A stretch of DNA of 64,000 bases from Posidoniimonas corsicana (GCF_007859765.1 NZ_SIHJ01000002.1:1-64000); one strand, 5' to 3'; shown: positions 55,674-64,000, counted from the stretch's first letter. A program made the numbers and translations. Notes: generated by a model from the letters alone, not told the origin.

Positions 55674-56411
55674 TCAGTACTCCACGCTCACCAGCACCAG
55701 GCCCTGCGGCGGCGCGTTAGGGCCGGCCGCCTTGCGGCTGCGTGCGGCGATCACTTCGGCGACCCACTCGGGCGGCTTGGCGCCGCGGCCGACCTCGACC
55801 AGCGTGCCGGCGATCGCGCGGACCATGTTGTAGAGGAAGCCGTCGCCGGTGACGGTGATGTCGATCCGCTCGCCCCGCTGCGTGACGTCCAGTCGGGTGA
55901 TGGTGCGCACCGTGGTGGCGCGGTCGGAGCCGGCGGTCTCAAAGCTGACGAAGTCGTGCCGGCCCACCAGGCGGTCGCCGCCCGCCTGCATCGCGGCCGC
56001 GTCGAGCACCGCCGGCGGGTAGTGCCACACATAGCCGCGGTCCATCAGCGGGCGGATGCGGCTGTTGTGGATCTGGTAGCGGTAGGTCTTGCGGACCGCG
56101 TCGTGCGTGGCGTGGAAGTTGGCGGGCGCCGGCTCGGCGCCAACGATCACAATGTCGTCGGGCAGCTTCGCGTTGAGCCCGCGGAGCAGCCGCTCCGGAG
56201 GCAGCGGGGAGCTGGTCTCTACGCCGGCCACCTGACCCAGCGCGTGCACGCCGGCGTCGGTGCGGCCGCTGGCCGTCAGGCGGACCTCCTCGCCGGTGAT
56301 CTCTCGCCAGGCGCGCTCGACCTCGCCCTGCACGGTCCGCCGCGCGGGCTGGACCTGCCAGCCCGCGTAGGCGGCGCCGTCGTAGGCGATGGTGAGTTTG
56401 ACGCGCGGCAT
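55674..56411 (-). CDS. truA: tRNA pseudouridine synthase A
   Basis: 245 aa from the ATG at 56411 (MPRVKLTIAYDGAAYAGWQ). The catalytic Asp is in TASGRTDAGVHALGQV; other landmarks are FHATHDAVRKTYRYQIHN and GDGFLYNMVRAIAGTLVEVG. It makes pseudouridine at positions 38-40 of many tRNAs. The gene follows asd by 11 nt on the same strand, so the two are probably one operon. Confidence 0.97.
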   Translation of the reverse strand: MPRVKLTIAYDGAAYAGWQVQPARRTVQGEVERAWREITGEEVRLTASGRTDAGVHALGQVAGVETSSPLPPERLLRGLNAKLPDDIVIVGAEPAPANFHATHDAVRKTYRYQIHNSRIRPLMDRGYVWHYPPAVLDAAAMQAGGDRLVGRHDFVSFETAGSDRATTVRTITRLDVTQRGERIDITVTGDGFLYNMVRAIAGTLVEVGRGAKPPEWVAEVIAARSRKAAGPNAPPQGLVLVSVEY

Positions 56412-56422
56412 CCGGACTTCGG

Positions 56423-57436
56423 CTACACGGCCGCGGCGTTCTTCACCATCAGCTCCGCGATCTGCACGGCGTTGGTCGCGGCGCCCTTGCGGAGGTTGTC
56501 GCTGACGCACCAGAACGCCAGGCCGTTGTCGCAGGACAGGTCCTCGCGGATGCGGCCGATGAACGTGGCGTCGTCGCCGGCGCAGTCCTTGGGCATCGGG
56601 TAGCTGCCGCTGGGCAGGTCGTCGACCACCTTGATGCCCGGCGTGGCGGCGAACAGCTCGCGGGCCTGGTCGACCGTGATCTTCTTCTCGGTCTCGACCA
56701 GGATGCTCTCGCTGTGGCAGTTGCTCACCGGCACGCGGACGCAGGTCGGGCAGACCTTGATCGAGTCGTCGCCGAAGATCTTCTGGGTCTCGTAGACCAT
56801 CTTCATCTCTTCGGAGGTGTAGCCCTCGTGCTTGTGCGATCCGATCTGCGGGATCAGGTTGAACGCGATCGGGTGGGCGAAGGTCTCGTACTCGTAGTCC
56901 TCGGCGTCGAGGAACGCGCGGGAGCCGCGTTCCAGGTCGCGCTGACCGGCCACGCCCGCGCCGCTGGTCGCCTGGTAGGTGCTGACGATCACGCGGCGGA
57001 TCTTGCCGGCGTCGTGCAGCGGCTTCATGGCGAGCACCATCTGCGTGGTGCTGCAGTTGGGGCTGGAGATGATCCCCTGGTGCGCGAGCGCGGCCTCGGG
57101 GTTGATCTCGGGGACCACCAGCGGCACCTTCGGGTCCATCCGCCAGTAGCCCGACTCGTCGACCACCACGCAGTTGCGTTCAACGGCCCACGGGCAGAAC
57201 TCGGCCGCGACCTCGTCCGGGGTGCTGCCGATCGCCAGGTCGATGTCGTTGAACGCGTCCGGCAGCAGCTCCTCGACCGGGTGCTTCTCGCCCTTGAACT
57301 CGACCGTCGTGCCGGCGCTCCGGGCCGAGGCCAGGAACTTGATGCGCTGGTACGGGAAGTCCCGTTCAGCAAGCATCTGGCGGATCAGGGTGCCCACGGC
57401 GCCGGTGGCGCCAACGATGGCGATGGTCTCGAACAC
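56423..57436 (-). CDS. asd: Aspartate-semialdehyde dehydrogenase
   Basis: 337 aa from a GTG, which gives the typical FETIAIVGATGAVG start; GGAG lies 10 nt before it. An ATG 17 codons upstream has no ribosome site. NADP-binding GATGAVG, catalytic Cys in ISSPNCSTTQM, and substrate-binding region QIGSHKHEGYTSEE are seen. It makes aspartate semialdehyde, which leads to lysine, threonine, methionine and diaminopimelate. The truA gene is downstream. Confidence 0.96.
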   Translation of the reverse strand: MFETIAIVGATGAVGTLIRQMLAERDFPYQRIKFLASARSAGTTVEFKGEKHPVEELLPDAFNDIDLAIGSTPDEVAAEFCPWAVERNCVVVDESGYWRMDPKVPLVVPEINPEAALAHQGIISSPNCSTTQMVLAMKPLHDAGKIRRVIVSTYQATSGAGVAGQRDLERGSRAFLDAEDYEYETFAHPIAFNLIPQIGSHKHEGYTSEEMKMVYETQKIFGDDSIKVCPTCVRVPVSNCHSESILVETEKKITVDQARELFAATPGIKVVDDLPSGSYPMPKDCAGDDATFIGRIREDLSCDNGLAFWCVSDNLRKGAATNAVQIAELMVKNAAAV

Positions 57437-57654
57437 GGGGATCGGGCTCCAGTACGGAACGGACGGATAGGTGGACGACGGACCCATGGGCGGACCACAC
57501 GGTTCGCGCGAAGCGGCCCCTCGCAGCCCCGCATTATAGCTGCGGGCGCCCACGGCCGCGAGCGGCCGGCAGGGCCTGATTGGGGCGCTCGGCACGCAGT
57601 CTGACGGCCCGCTGTCGCAAGCGGCGGCCCGGCGTGGGCCCCTGGCCGGGGACG

Positions 57655-58668
57655 CTAGGCCGTGGGCTGGGCGGCGGGCGACTTGTCGCCCACCAGGGCC
57701 AGCTTGATCCGCCGGGCCAGCGGGTCGCACGCCCAGCGGATGCTTTCGGGGCGGAAGAAGGCCAGGTTGGCGAAGATCATGATCAGCGCGAAGGTCCACA
57801 TCCCCATCGCCGCGCCGATGAGCAGGTGCATCGCGATCATCGACCCCACCACCCACGGGCGGGCCCAGCGGTTCCAGACCAGGCAGCAGTAGAAGATCTC
57901 GAGGAACACCGTGCCGGTGGTCAGCAGGTCAACCAGGTAGAGCAGGTCGAACGACCACGGCCCGAGCGGGATCTTCTGCGACAGCCAGGTCATGTCGAGC
58001 GAGCGGTACTCGTAGTTCGCCACCGAGAACCACACTGCGGTGCCGTCCCACCACCGGTCGCCCTGGGCCTTGCCGAGGCCGCCGAACAGGTAGATCACGC
58101 ACAGGTGCAGCTGGATAAGGCGCGTCGACACGTTGGCCATCACGCTGGGCGCGGCCTCGGCGATCGCGCCCCGGTGCAGCTTCCACAGCCGGTCCACCGA
58201 GTACCGCGCGCCGCACGGGCTGAGCATCACGTAGGCGATCATCATGCAGTTGGCCTTCTCCAGGCCGTAGAACCCGCCCGGGGTGACCCGGTTGGCGTAG
58301 CTCAGCGCAGCCACCCAGGCCAGCACCGCCATTGTGCGGCTGAACAGGCCAATCGTCAGGCAGAAGAACACGATGAGGCAGGCGATGTGCACCGCCCACC
58401 GCAGTGCGTCCGAGCCAATGTAGTCGAAGAAGCTGAACCCCATGCGGAACCGCTGCGTGGCGGGCAGCAGCTCGCCCGTCCAGCCCAGCGTGGGGTGGAA
58501 GAAGTCGTACAGGCCGTTGGACCACACCAGGTGCGTGTAGAACAGCATTGCGCCCACAAGAACCCGCAGCAGCGAGACCAGCGCCGGGTCGGTTGGCGTG
58601 AACCAGAAGTCGTTCCACTCGCGCCACAGGTCGCGCACGTACTGGGAGGTTCGGTTGATCAGGTTCAT
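57655..58668 (-). CDS. HTTM-domain integral membrane protein
   Basis: 337 aa with many hydrophobic helices. Matches the HTTM (gamma-carboxylase-like) family: PALVSLLRVLVGAMLFYTHLVWSNGL, HPTLGWTGELLP, LSYANRVTPGGFYGLEK, LQLHLCVIYLFGGLGKAQGDRWWDGTAV. These proteins resemble the membrane part of vitamin K-dependent gamma-carboxylase; the bacterial function is not settled. It overlaps the previous gene by ATGA, so they are translationally coupled and probably form a complex. Confidence 0.88.
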   Translation of the reverse strand: MNLINRTSQYVRDLWREWNDFWFTPTDPALVSLLRVLVGAMLFYTHLVWSNGLYDFFHPTLGWTGELLPATQRFRMGFSFFDYIGSDALRWAVHIACLIVFFCLTIGLFSRTMAVLAWVAALSYANRVTPGGFYGLEKANCMMIAYVMLSPCGARYSVDRLWKLHRGAIAEAAPSVMANVSTRLIQLHLCVIYLFGGLGKAQGDRWWDGTAVWFSVANYEYRSLDMTWLSQKIPLGPWSFDLLYLVDLLTTGTVFLEIFYCCLVWNRWARPWVVGSMIAMHLLIGAAMGMWTFALIMIFANLAFFRPESIRWACDPLARRIKLALVGDKSPAAQPTA

Positions 58669-59387
58669 TGCGCCGGGCCCCCCTGCGGGAGGAGTTCGGC
58701 CGGCGGCTGGAACATGTCTTCCGGCAGCAGCGGCTGGTCGAGCTGGTCGGCCCGCTCCACCACGGTCAGCTCCGAGCGGTACAGCTCCGGGTCGGTCGGG
58801 TCCTGGCCGGACAGCACGCCGTCGGGCATCAAGAGGTCGTGCGTGACGCTCTCCAGCTTGATCGATTGGCCGCCGTGCTTACGCAGCAGGTGCCGCGCGT
58901 AGCTCCGCATGAAGAGCCGGCGGGTCTCCTCTTCGGTGGGCGCGAGCGGCGCGAAGGTCGACTGGTCGACCAGCATCATGTGCCGGTGGTACCACAGCCG
59001 CGGCCACTGCGTGGCGTGGTTTGGATTCGCCCGGTTGGGGAACTCGCCCTCGGCGATCGGCTGGTTCCCCTCGCCGTAAACGGTGTAGCGGTAGACCCGC
59101 CCTCCGGGCGGAGGGTCGGGGCTGAAGAACGAGTAGCCGCCGTTGAGGTACAGCGGGTCGGAGTACCAGCGGATCAGCTTCGACTGCGCGATGGTCTCGG
59201 TGAGCAGCGAGGTCTTGGGCTGCAGCGACAGCGGCGCCATGAACACCACGAACATGTGCCACGCCAGCCACACCGACAGGCACAACCGCAGCCAGTACGG
59301 GAATGGCCACGGCCCGGGCGCGGGCTTCGGCTTGGGGGCCCGCTTCGGCTTGGGCTCGGCCTGGTCGGTCGGCTTGTTCTTGGCCAC
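58665..59387 (-). CDS. Single-pass partner protein of the HTTM gene
   Basis: About 240 aa. A GTG at 59387 is used; the longer frame would start inside a terminator stem and is rejected. The N-terminus is Lys/Pro-rich (EPKPKRAPKPKPAPGPW), then one membrane helix (LRLCLSVWLAWHMFVVFMAPLS), and an outer domain with WYSDPLYLNGGYSFFSPDPP, RYTVYGEGNQP and LRKHGGQSIKLESV. It overlaps the HTTM gene by 4 nt. Proteins of this type are often next to HTTM genes in planctomycetes; function unknown. Confidence 0.75.
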   Translation of the reverse strand: MAKNKPTDQAEPKPKRAPKPKPAPGPWPFPYWLRLCLSVWLAWHMFVVFMAPLSLQPKTSLLTETIAQSKLIRWYSDPLYLNGGYSFFSPDPPPGGRVYRYTVYGEGNQPIAEGEFPNRANPNHATQWPRLWYHRHMMLVDQSTFAPLAPTEEETRRLFMRSYARHLLRKHGGQSIKLESVTHDLLMPDGVLSGQDPTDPELYRSELTVVERADQLDQPLLPEDMFQPPAELLPQGGPAQ

Positions 59388-59436
59388 GGGGCGTCGCTGG
59401 CGGGAGGAGGCGTTGGTGTTGCCTGCGTAGCAAATG

Positions 59437-59471
59437 AAAAAACCCCGCACCGGTCAATGCCGGTGCGGGGT
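59437..59471 (-). terminator. Intrinsic terminator of the TIGR03000 gene
   Basis: On the minus strand: 12-bp perfect stem (ACCCCGCACCGG with CCGGTGCGGGGT), 6-nt loop, then T6, 39 nt after the TIGR03000 gene's stop. Confidence 0.92.
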
Positions 59472-59510
59472 CGTGACTCTTTGGCCGCTTGTCACGCGGG
59501 TCCGCTAGCG

Positions 59511-60530
59511 TCAGTTGGATGCTAGCGTCGGGACAACGGCGTTGAAATCAAGCTGCTGGTCCTCGCCTCCGCGGAGCGTGATGCTCCGCTCGACCACCTT
59601 GTGCTTGCCGTCCTGGTCGAACTCGACCCGGACAACATAGTCCTCCCAGGTCTGCCCAGCGGGCAGGCGGGTGGTGGCGAACTCGCGGACCTCGCCGGTC
59701 TGGCGGGTGTCGGTGCCGGCCAGCGTCACCTTGGCGTCGGTCGGGACGGTCAGGGTCAGCTTGGTGGTGGTCTCCTGCTTCTCCTCGACCACGGCCGGGG
59801 CGGGCGCCTGGGGGGCGGAGAAGCTGAGGCGGACGTCGCCGCCGGCGGTCAGCGTGGTGGTGCGGTTCTCGGTGACGGTCTTGCCGTCACGCTCGAACTC
59901 GACCTTTACGCGGTAGGTGTAGCTCTGACCCGAGGCCAGGCCGTTCGACACGTAGTGCCGGTCGGTGCCGGTGCTGGTCGTCTTGGCGCCGTTGACCCAC
60001 ACCACGGCGTCGGCCGGGACGCTCACCCGCAGCGTGCCCTTGCCGCTCTCGCTGGTGACGGGCTTCGCGGCGTAGACGCGCTGAGCACGGCTGGTCGAGC
60101 CGTAGGTGCTGTAGCTGCCATAGCTGCTGTAGCTGCCCTGGGTGCTGTAGCTGCCCGAGGAGCCCGACGAGCTGGAGCTGCCGTGGTAGGTGCTGTAGCT
60201 GCTGTAGCTGCCCGACGAGCTGGAGCTGCCGTGGCTGCTATAGGAACCGCTGCTGGCGTGGTGGCGAGCGTGGATCCGGGCCGCGAGGCGACGCAGCGGG
60301 CCGGGGCCGTGCGAGCCGTAGGACCCGCTGCTGGCGTACGAGCCGCTGCTCGCGTAGGAGCCGCTGCTGCCGTACGAACCGCTGCTGCCGTAAGAGCCGC
60401 TGCTGCCCGAGCTTCCGTGGCTCGCCCAAAACGCCCCGGCGTCGGCAGGCATCACCATCACAGCGCCGACGGCAAGCGTCGCCCACAACGAACGAGGCGT
60501 TTCAAAAATGTTGCGACTAAGCATTTCCAT
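59511..60530 (-). CDS. TIGR03000 protein with Ser/Gly/Tyr-rich repeats
   Basis: About 339 aa from the ATG at 60530 (GGAG just upstream; ATGs at 60548 and 60524 are possible). Signal peptide (SLWATLAVGAVMVMPADAGA), then two low-complexity blocks of GSSGSY/ASSGSY repeats (roughly residues 40-75 and 95-145) separated by a basic segment (RLAARIHARHH), and two TIGR03000 domains: LRVSVPADAVVWVNGAKT and LTVPTDAKVTLAGTDTR with their RVKVEF and RVEFDQDG strands. TIGR03000 is a planctomycete-specific domain of unknown role. The Ser/Gly/Tyr repeats suggest a flexible or adhesive surface segment. Confidence 0.85.
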   Translation of the reverse strand: MEMLSRNIFETPRSLWATLAVGAVMVMPADAGAFWASHGSSGSSGSYGSSGSYGSSGSYASSGSYASSGSYGSHGPGPLRRLAARIHARHHASSGSYSSHGSSSSSGSYSSYSTYHGSSSSSGSSGSYSTQGSYSSYGSYSTYGSTSRAQRVYAAKPVTSESGKGTLRVSVPADAVVWVNGAKTTSTGTDRHYVSNGLASGQSYTYRVKVEFERDGKTVTENRTTTLTAGGDVRLSFSAPQAPAPAVVEEKQETTTKLTLTVPTDAKVTLAGTDTRQTGEVREFATTRLPAGQTWEDYVVRVEFDQDGKHKVVERSITLRGGEDQQLDFNAVVPTLASN

Positions 60531-60810
60531 TTCGCTCCAAAAACTCACCTAGGTGACTCAACAAGATAGGCAATCTGCGGACCTCCGTCCGGTTATAAAG
60601 ATAGCAACGGAGCATGGCATTGCAAGCAATATGGGCCGATTTCCTCGATTTTGGCGCATGGGTAAAAAGGACCACATAGGGCGTTTATGCAACACTCCGG
60701 TTGGCGAAAAGCCAACGCGCCATCGCCAATCGCTAGCCGGCTAGAGTGCGTCGAGGAGCGCGGCCAACCTCCGCGCCCATCGCGGCGTGGCCGCCGCGGG
60801 GTTCCAACCG
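60531..60810. other. A/T-richer leader region upstream of the TIGR03000 gene
   Basis: Lower in GC than the surroundings, as expected for a promoter region. On the minus strand TTGCAA and TATCTT lie 16 nt apart near 60600-60630. A small hairpin GTTGGC-GAAAA-GCCAAC is at 60700-60716. No gene is visible; the stop of the PIMT gene is at 60811. Confidence 0.4.
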
Positions 60811-62034
60811 TCAGCGCCCTTGAATCGTGATGCCGTCGAGCGAAAGCTCGCCGATCGCCCCCAGCAGGCCAATCCGCACGATCGCGTCGCGGGCGGCCAG
60901 CGGCACGCTTAGCTGCTGGCGGTACTCGGTCCAAGAAAACGTGCCGTGCAGCGGGCCGATGACCTCGTCGGCGATAGCGGCGCGGCGGTCGTCGTAGAAG
61001 GTAATGACGAAGTAAGGCCACTGCTGGTGGTTCTCGCCGTAGCGGATCCGGTCCCCCTTGGCCCAGAACGACACATCCAGCTTGCGGACCTTGCGGCCGT
61101 CGACCGGCATGCTCTGCAGCGCCCGGCAGCCGCGTCCGGGGTCCTCGTTGCGGAACCGGATGTACCGCTCGCCCTCCTGGGCCTCGGTGTTGTCGCGGAC
61201 CACCTCGGCCTGGCGGAGGTAGTACCAGGCGTCGGGCGTGTCTTCCTCCTTGCCGCCCAGCAGCTCCTCGAACCCGCCGTTGCGCAGCGTGGGGTTGGTC
61301 GGGTCGGGCTGCACGCGCCGCAGCTCCTCGGCGGCGCCGGTCATCGGCACGAAGAAGGTGCCCCGCAGCGGCTGACGCTCCAGCCGCCCGTCGACCTTGG
61401 TGAACAGGTACAGGTTCTGGTGGTACCGCGCGCCGACCGGGATCACCATCTTGCCCCCCTCGCGGAGCTGCTCGACCAGCGGCTCGGGCACGTTCTCGGG
61501 CGAGCAGGTGACGATGATCCGGTCGAACGGCGCCGCTTCGGGCCAGCCGAGGTAGCCGTCGCCGATGCGGGTGTGCACGTTGCGGTACTTGAGCCGCTTG
61601 AGCGTCTTGGCCGCCTTGCGGCCCAGCTCGCCGACGATCTCGATCGAGTACACCTCGCTCGCCAGAGCGCCCAGCACGGCCGCCTGGTAGCCCGACCCGG
61701 TGCCGATCTCCAGCACCTTGCTGTCCGGCTGCACGTCGAGCTGCTCGGTCATGTATGCCACGACGAACGGCGGGGAGATGGTCTGCTGCGAACCGATCGG
61801 CAACGCCATGTCCAGATGAGCATGCTTGCGGCGGGCGAGCGGCACGAACTCGTGGCGGGGCGTCTCGCGCATGGCGGCGATCACCCGTGGGTCCTCCACG
61901 CCGGCGGCAACGATCTCCTCGTCGACCATCTGGTTGCGTTGCCGCTCGATCGACTGCCGCGACTGGCCGGCGACCGGGGCCGACGCGCCGTGGAGAACGC
62001 ACACGCACAACAGCAGGGAGAGGAAAGACTTCAT
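60811..62034 (-). CDS. pcm: Exported protein-L-isoaspartate O-methyltransferase with a C-terminal domain
   Basis: 407 aa from the ATG at 62034. A signal peptide (FLSLLLCVCVLHGASAPVAG) precedes a complete PIMT domain: NQMVDEEIVAAGV, HEFVPLARRKHAHLD, PIGSQQTISPPFVVAYM, VLEIGTGSGYQAAVLG (SAM-binding) and GGKMVIPVG. From about residue 245 there is a second domain of about 160 residues (NGGFEELLGG, WYYLRQAEVV, RYIRFRNEDPGRGCRAL, VRIGLLGAIGELSLDGI) that looks like a carbohydrate-binding beta-sandwich. PIMT repairs damaged aspartyl residues; export and fusion are unusual because SAM is cytoplasmic. Confidence 0.9.
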   Translation of the reverse strand: MKSFLSLLLCVCVLHGASAPVAGQSRQSIERQRNQMVDEEIVAAGVEDPRVIAAMRETPRHEFVPLARRKHAHLDMALPIGSQQTISPPFVVAYMTEQLDVQPDSKVLEIGTGSGYQAAVLGALASEVYSIEIVGELGRKAAKTLKRLKYRNVHTRIGDGYLGWPEAAPFDRIIVTCSPENVPEPLVEQLREGGKMVIPVGARYHQNLYLFTKVDGRLERQPLRGTFFVPMTGAAEELRRVQPDPTNPTLRNGGFEELLGGKEEDTPDAWYYLRQAEVVRDNTEAQEGERYIRFRNEDPGRGCRALQSMPVDGRKVRKLDVSFWAKGDRIRYGENHQQWPYFVITFYDDRRAAIADEVIGPLHGTFSWTEYRQQLSVPLAARDAIVRIGLLGAIGELSLDGITIQGR

Positions 62035-62198
62035 GGCGGACCAGCGGCGGCTGAGGGACAAGCGGCGGGCGGGGCGACCGTGGGCGGGGGCGGCCGGAAC
62101 CGGTAGAATCGACTACCGAAGCCCCCTCTCCTGATTATGGCACGGCGGCCCGGCCTGTCGAACCACCGGTCGGGCTGCAACGGATACAACGGCTCTGC

Positions 62199-63368
62199 AT
62201 GTCCCACGACTCGATTGCTGCCCTCCGCGACGCGTTCCGCCAGCTGATGCCGGTCACCGAACGGTACGCGTACCTGGACCACGCCGCGGTGGCCCCCCTG
62301 CCCCGCCCCGCGGCCGAGGCGATCGGACGCTGGCTCACGCAGGCCACCCAGCAGGGCGATGTCGTGTGGCCCGACTGGGCGAAGCAGCTCGAAGCGACCC
62401 GCGCGGCTGCGGCCAAGCTGATCTCCGCCAAGCCGGAGGAAGTGGCGCTGGTCCCCAGCACCACGCACGGCATCTCGCTGGTCGCCGAGGGGCTGGACTG
62501 GCGGCAGGGCGACAACGTCGTGACGCTGGCCGACGAGTTCCCGTCGAACCTCTACCCGTGGATGCACCAGCAGGACCGCGGCGTCGAGGTGCGCACGGTC
62601 GAGACCGACAACGGCCGCGTCGACCTGGACGCGCTGCGCAATGCTGTTGACGACCGCACCCGCGTGGTCTCAGTCAGCTGGGTCGGCTACAAGACCGGCT
62701 ACCGGCAGCCGATCGACGACATCGCCGAGATCGCCCACGCGGCGGGCGCGTTGTTCTTTGTCGACGCGATCCAAGGGATGGGCGTTGCGCCGCTGGACGT
62801 GAGCCGCACGCCGATCGACTTCCTGGCCGCCGACGGGCACAAGTGGATGCTGGGACCCGAGGGCGCCGGCGTGGCGTACTTCCGGCAGGACCGCCTGGAC
62901 CTGTTGCGCCCGTTCGGCGTCGGCTGGAACAGCGTGACCGGTCGGCACGACTTCAACCACATTGAGCTGAAGCTCCGCGCCGAGGCGGCGCGGTTCGAGG
63001 GCGGGTCGGCCAACATGGTCGGCATGATCGGGCTGGGCGCCAGCCTGAAACTGCTGACCGACCGCCCGACCGAGGAGTTCCGGCAATCGATCCTCGCCAC
63101 GTCCGACTACGCGTGCGAACGGCTACAGGCTATCGGGGCGACCGTGGTGTCGCACCGCGCGGCGGCGCCCAACGGGCACGACCCACGAACCGGCATCGTC
63201 GCGTTCGAGCTGCCGGGCCGTGACCCGATGGAGGCCCGCCGCCGCTGCCTGGAGGAGCGCGTGGTGCTGAGCTGCCGCGGCGGCCGACTGCGGATCGCGA
63301 TCCACGCCTACAACAACCAGAGCGACATCGACCGGCTGATCGACGCGATCGCCCAGCCGTCAACCTGA
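62199..63368 (+). CDS. Class V aminotransferase-fold PLP enzyme
   Basis: 389 aa. Fold type I PLP enzyme of the cysteine desulfurase/isopenicillin epimerase group: AYLDHAAVAPLPRPAAEA, STTHGISLVAEGL, FFVDAIQGMGVAPLDV, and the PLP lysine in AADGHKWMLGPEG. An active-site Cys loop of the desulfurases is not evident, so aminotransferase, epimerase or selenocysteine-lyase-like activity remains open. Cytoplasmic. The coaD gene follows 148 nt downstream on the same strand. Confidence 0.88.
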   Translation: MSHDSIAALRDAFRQLMPVTERYAYLDHAAVAPLPRPAAEAIGRWLTQATQQGDVVWPDWAKQLEATRAAAAKLISAKPEEVALVPSTTHGISLVAEGLDWRQGDNVVTLADEFPSNLYPWMHQQDRGVEVRTVETDNGRVDLDALRNAVDDRTRVVSVSWVGYKTGYRQPIDDIAEIAHAAGALFFVDAIQGMGVAPLDVSRTPIDFLAADGHKWMLGPEGAGVAYFRQDRLDLLRPFGVGWNSVTGRHDFNHIELKLRAEAARFEGGSANMVGMIGLGASLKLLTDRPTEEFRQSILATSDYACERLQAIGATVVSHRAAAPNGHDPRTGIVAFELPGRDPMEARRRCLEERVVLSCRGGRLRIAIHAYNNQSDIDRLIDAIAQPST

Positions 63369-63516
63369 CCCTGCGAAGAAACTCAACCGGTACACAATCC
63401 CCCGGCAGAGCCGGCGGCTACGAAACACGCGGGCTGCTTGCGACCACGAACCTCATCGGGCCCGCTACGCCAGTCAGATCACGAAGACTCTCTTCACCTC
63501 CCGCTCTACAACGACC

Positions 63517-64000
63517 ATGGCCAGCACTGCCGTCTACACCGGTTCCTTCGACCCGATCACGCTCGGGCACCTGAACGTCATCCAGCGGAGCAGCCGGCTG
63601 TTCGACGAGTTTATCGTCGGCATCGGGGTCAACCCGGACAAGACGGCGTTGTTCGACGCCGACGAGCGGGTCGAGCTCATCCGCCGCGTGTGCGACGGCC
63701 TGCCGAACGTCACGGTGAAGAGCTTCTCTGGCCTGGCGGTCCGCTTCGTGCGGGACTGCGGCGCCCGCACGATCGTCCGCGGCGTGCGTTCGCTGAGCGA
63801 CATGGAGGTCGAGTTCACCATGACGCTCGCCAACCGCAAGCTCGACCCCGACATCGAGACCGTCTTCCTGATGGCGGACGACGAGTTCTCGCACGTCAGC
63901 AGCTCGCTGATCAAGCAGATCACGCCCCTGGCGAGCGACGAGGAACTCGCCCGCTTCGTCCCGCAGCAGATCATCCCCGACCTGCGCGCCAAGCTGCAGG
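63517..64000 (+). CDS. coaD: Phosphopantetheine adenylyltransferase (partial, runs off the right edge)
   Basis: About 161 residues are present and the frame is still open at the window end. The nucleotidyltransferase motif is TGSFDPITLGHLNVI (T/HxGH), with RTIVRGVRSLSDMEVEF and FSHVSSSLIKQI as in CoaD. It transfers AMP to 4'-phosphopantetheine in coenzyme A synthesis. The usual family length is near 160 aa, so only a few residues and the stop are missing. Confidence 0.95.
   Translation, partial: MASTAVYTGSFDPITLGHLNVIQRSSRLFDEFIVGIGVNPDKTALFDADERVELIRRVCDGLPNVTVKSFSGLAVRFVRDCGARTIVRGVRSLSDMEVEFTMTLANRKLDPDIETVFLMADDEFSHVSSSLIKQITPLASDEELARFVPQQIIPDLRAKLQ

Noticed and set aside
46989-59387. 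VKOR-like and HTTM genes as one vitamin K-type carboxylation system
   Set aside because: They are about 10 kb apart, in different operons, and VKOR lacks its shuttle cysteines; co-occurrence is not evidence.
59388-59450. ATG start of the HTTM-partner gene at 59450
   Set aside because: This ATG is within the stem of the upstream gene's terminator and opens an unlikely segment; the GTG downstream is preferred.
59595-60420. CRISPR-like repetition in the Ser/Gly/Tyr region
   Set aside because: The repeats are short, in frame, contiguous without spacers, and lie inside a coding gene.

Overview
The window reads as chromosome of a planctomycete, most likely in or near the Pirellulales/Lacipirellulaceae. 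This rests on family content seen in the sequence: TIGR03000 and BBP7-type proteins, GxGYxYP and DUF5722 putative glycosidases, two DUF1080 proteins, a sulfatase, HTTM and VKOR-like membrane proteins, three secreted proteins ending in dockerin-like repeats plus a PEP-CTERM-like tail, and short proteins with an 'FSLK' membrane anchor. The DNA is GC-rich and GTG starts are common. There is no phage, conjugative element, CRISPR array, rRNA or recognisable tRNA. Species placement would need 16S or whole-genome comparison.

Layout. 1-5.6 kb: the tail of a decayed transposase, a cluster of inverted repeats, then secreted sugar-related and redox proteins (GxGYxYP, DUF1080, Tat-exported aldo/keto reductase) and a BBP7 barrel. 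6-11 kb: rhodanese, YajC and a SecDF fusion with an acidic N-terminal extension, then a lipoprotein. 11-21 kb (minus strand): ThuA-like protein, HMA-like lipoprotein, thiC, lipase, an HtrA-like protein that has lost two catalytic residues, recA with a promoter carrying two near-palindromes, thpR, a zinc-ribbon membrane protein, a PfkB kinase and a GDSL hydrolase. 21-29 kb (plus strand): two PEP-CTERM/dockerin proteins, a second inverted-repeat cluster, a small charged protein coupled to a SpoIIE-type phosphatase, a minimal flagellin-like protein, and a DUF1080 plus Gfo/Idh/MocA pair. 29-41 kb: glnS, two tandem surface paralogues of about 835 aa, a third PEP-CTERM/dockerin protein, a type II NADH dehydrogenase. 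40-48 kb: two metallopeptidases, an LRR-like protein, accA, a Ser/Thr kinase, and an SDR-VKOR-SPW operon. 48-64 kb: LOG protein, sulfatase, a metallophosphoesterase/PQQ-propeller fusion, DUF5722, truA, asd, an HTTM pair, a TIGR03000 protein, an exported PIMT fusion, a class V aminotransferase and coaD, which runs off the right edge.

How it fits together. Core housekeeping genes (recA, thiC, glnS, accA, asd, truA, coaD, yajC-secDF) are interleaved with a large secreted, sugar- and sulfate-oriented repertoire, as is typical of planctomycetes. No single large undescribed defence or biosynthetic cluster is evident. The most interesting signals are: a two-hairpin intergenic repeat found in two clusters of the same layout, one of which now encodes the C-terminus of a PEP-CTERM-like protein; the recA promoter operators; the catalytically degenerate HtrA; an SDR-VKOR-SPW operon whose VKOR keeps only one cysteine pair; and an exported PIMT fused to an extra domain.
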